A DNA stretch of 7,314 nt from Actinomycetota bacterium (GTDB lineage: Bacteria > Actinomycetota > Actinomycetes > Propionibacteriales > Nocardioidaceae). The stretch spans positions 1-7,314 of the forward strand of contig WLIH01000126.1 in NCBI GenBank assembly GCA_009702305.1, read 5' to 3'. Shown one piece after another: positions 5,574 to 7,314 of the stretch. Within the stretch, counting starts at the first letter, position 1. The number at the start of each line of letters is the position of its first letter. The notes beneath the pieces are model-generated. The model was given only the letters and a program-made list of their open reading frames with translations, had not been told where the DNA came from and made no database searches. The position numbers and the translations under genes are program-made.

Positions 5574-7314
5574 ATGACCCGCAGCACGTCCGCCAGCCCA
5601 GTCGCCGGCCCAGTCGCCAGCCGACTCGTACGCCGAGGGGGCGCCGCCGTCCTGACCGTCGCGCTGGGAGTCGGTGGGTACGCCGCCTACGCCCGGGAGC
5701 CAGATCCGGGCTATCGCACGGCGATCGCGAGCGTCGCCGATGTCGAGCAGACGGTCGTGCTGAGCGGCACCGTCGAGCCGGCCGGGCGAGCCGACCTGGC
5801 CTTCGCGACCTCCGGCACCGTCGACCGGGTCCTCGTCTCGACGGGCGAGCGGGTCCGCTCCGGGCAGGTCGTGGCCGTCCTCGACCGCACCCGGCTGCGC
5901 CGCGAGGTGGCTGGCGCCCGCGCCTCGCTGGCCGCCGGCCGGGCCCGACTCGCGTCCGACCTCGACGCCCAGACCGAGCAGGTGACGGTGGCGGTGACCA
6001 CCACCGCCACCGGCACCGCCACCAGCACCGCCACTGCTGCCGATGCCGGCACCCAGGCCGCCATCGGGTCGCTGACGGCCAGGGCCGCGAGCCAGGACCC
6101 GCCGATCGACGGCGAGCCCGACGGCGCGCTCGACGGCGCGCTCGACGATGCCCTCGCGGCCCTGGCGGGTCAGCAGCAGGCGGTGCTCGACGCCCAGACC
6201 GCGGCGTCGGCGGCGTTGGTGACCGCCCGCGACGCGCTCGCGGAGCAGACGGCGCTCTGCGCGGCGGCGTTCACGGACGAGAGCGCGTCGACCGAGCCCG
6301 GGGCCGGCGACGATGCCGGGAGCGCGGACACGGCCGACGCCGACTGCACCACCGCCCTCGTCGAGGTGCAGTCGGCCCAGGCCGCTGTCGGCGGCGCCCA
6401 GGACACCCTCGCCGGCGCCCTCGACAAGCTCTCCGGCACGCTGGCGACCGCGGCGGAGACGATCCGCGCGGACGTCGACCAGCCGACGACACCGGATCCG
6501 AGCGCCCCTGGCGGCCCGAGCGACGCTGGCGGCGACCAGCCGAGCGCCGCAGGCCCGGTCCAGGGAGCCGGTGCGTCCCCGGCGAGCCCGGCCACCGGCT
6601 CGACGACCGTCAGCGCAGCGACCCTCGCGCGCGACCAGGCCGACATCGCGCAGGCGAGGGCCGACCTCGCGACGGCACAGCAGGCGCTCGACGGGGCCGT
6701 GATCACGGCGCCCTGGGCCGGCCGGGTCGTCTCGCTCGCGATCGACGCGGGTGCGGAGGCGAGTGTCGGCGGCGCCGTGGCCGTGCTGGCAGCGTCCGGC
6801 ACCAGCACCGTCCAGCTCGCGGTGAGCGAGGCCCAGGCGCGACAGCTCAGCGTGGGGCAGCGGGCCTCGGTCGTGCCCGCGGGAGCCGATGAGCCGCTCC
6901 CCGGCGAGGTCAGCGCCGTCTCGACCGTGCCGTCCAGCAGCGAGACCGACGCGACGACGTACGCCGTCACGGTGGTGCTCGGTGCCCCGGACCTCGCCCT
7001 GCCGACCGGCACGACCGCCAGCGTCAGCATCGTGACCGGCACCGCGGTCGATGCCGTCACGGTCCCGACCTCGGCCGTCTCCGACGGCTCGGTGCAGGTG
7101 CTCCGCGACGGCGCGCCGCCCCCGGTCCGGGTCACGACCGGCGTGGTCGGTGCCGCACGCACCGAGATCACCGACGGGGTCGCGGCAGGGGACGAGGTCG
7201 TGCTGGCCGACCTCGGGGCCACCCTGCCGACGGGCGACGCGGAGACCACCACGGGCTTCGGTGGCGGGTTCGGCGCCGGGGCCGGCCTGACCGGGACATC
7301 GGGAGGATTCCCCG
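5574..7314 (+). CDS. Second membrane-fusion / adaptor protein with long insertion, truncated at the window end
   Basis: The frame runs without a stop for 580 codons and leaves the window. It already shows a Gly/Phe-rich tail (GFGGGFGAGAG), so the end is probably near. One membrane helix (about 22-40) follows a basic N-terminus. The first lipoyl half (about 57-104: LSGTVEPAGRADLAF, then GERVRSGQVVAVLD) closely resembles the first adaptor. The second half starts at VITAPWAGRVV (376-386), and barrel and C-terminal domains follow. Between the halves lie about 270 residues. These comprise helical Ala-rich parts, a Thr/Ala run (from 142), DGAL-type repeats (179-194), C229 and C258, a Pro/Ser/Gly-rich segment (302-347) and a final helix (DQADIAQARADLATAQQALD). 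It is longer than the first adaptor by roughly this insertion. It probably serves the same ATPase/permease. An alternative is that it partners another permease encoded beyond the right edge. Confidence 0.9.
   Translation, partial: MTRSTSASPVAGPVASRLVRRGGAAVLTVALGVGGYAAYAREPDPGYRTAIASVADVEQTVVLSGTVEPAGRADLAFATSGTVDRVLVSTGERVRSGQVVAVLDRTRLRREVAGARASLAAGRARLASDLDAQTEQVTVAVTTTATGTATSTATAADAGTQAAIGSLTARAASQDPPIDGEPDGALDGALDDALAALAGQQQAVLDAQTAASAALVTARDALAEQTALCAAAFTDESASTEPGAGDDAGSADTADADCTTALVEVQSAQAAVGGAQDTLAGALDKLSGTLATAAETIRADVDQPTTPDPSAPGGPSDAGGDQPSAAGPVQGAGASPASPATGSTTVSAATLARDQADIAQARADLATAQQALDGAVITAPWAGRVVSLAIDAGAEASVGGAVAVLAASGTSTVQLAVSEAQARQLSVGQRASVVPAGADEPLPGEVSAVSTVPSSSETDATTYAVTVVLGAPDLALPTGTTASVSIVTGTAVDAVTVPTSAVSDGSVQVLRDGAPPPVRVTTGVVGAARTEITDGVAAGDEVVLADLGATLPTGDAETTTGFGGGFGAGAGLTGTSGGFP
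5997..6038 (+). repeat. Imperfect ACC/GCC-type codon repeat inside the second adaptor
   Basis: Fourteen codons alternate ACC with GCC, GGC or AGC (ending ACT GCT), coding a Thr/Ala run TTTATGTATSTATA. It lies in the extracytoplasmic insertion and is a low-complexity stretch that could vary in length between strains. Confidence 0.6.
6108..6155 (+). repeat. Four 12-bp units coding DGEP-DGAL-DGAL-DDAL
   Basis: Two units are identical (GACGGCGCGCTC at 6120-6131 and 6132-6143). The flanking units, GACGGCGAGCCC and GACGATGCCCTC, are diverged copies. All are in frame in the second adaptor, so gain or loss of a unit would keep the frame. They begin a predicted helix leading up to the cysteine pair. 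Confidence 0.65.

Noticed and set aside
6170..7252. 360-codon minus-strand open frame opposite the second adaptor
   Set aside because: The plus-strand frame from 5574 has a Shine-Dalgarno sequence, membrane anchor and both lipoyl halves. The reverse translation is Ser/Ala/Thr/Val-rich with no fold signature.

Overview
The window is very GC-rich, closely packed, and read on both strands. GTG and TTG starts, 4-base stop/start overlaps, an apparently leaderless promoter of the TANNNT type, and a DUF3043 membrane protein (a family known from Actinobacteria) all point to a high-GC actinobacterium. The flavour is that of the Nocardioides / Propionibacteriales group, but this is an impression from codon use and gene style, not a search result.

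Left part (1-2365), housekeeping or accessory genes. A minus-strand pair comes first: a GNAT acetyltransferase (56-610) whose stop overlaps the GTG start of a gene that leaves the window at the left edge (1-59). Divergent from it is an aldo/keto reductase of the Kv-beta-like (AKR6-type) group (680-1687). It converges on a minus-strand DUF3043 two-helix membrane protein (1716-2318), with only 28 bp and a small hairpin between them.

Right part (2479-7314), a four-gene export operon of the MacAB / YknXYZ type on the plus strand. The order is a short membrane-fusion (adaptor) protein, an ABC ATPase, a MacB/FtsX-fold permease, and then a second, much longer adaptor that runs off the right edge. 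The first three genes are joined by stop/start overlaps (GTGA, ATGA). The fourth follows after 25 bp with its own good Shine-Dalgarno sequence. The inferred complex is a permease dimer with an ATPase dimer, plus one or both adaptors on the outer face. The substrate cannot be read from the sequence, and no regulator lies in the window.

The most noteworthy point is that one ATPase/permease pair is bracketed by two adaptors of different design. The first has a very short helical hairpin. The second has a long extracytoplasmic insertion with a cysteine pair, 4-residue repeats and a Pro/Ser/Gly-rich segment. Nothing here proves a wholly new system; this is a variant layout of a known transporter class.
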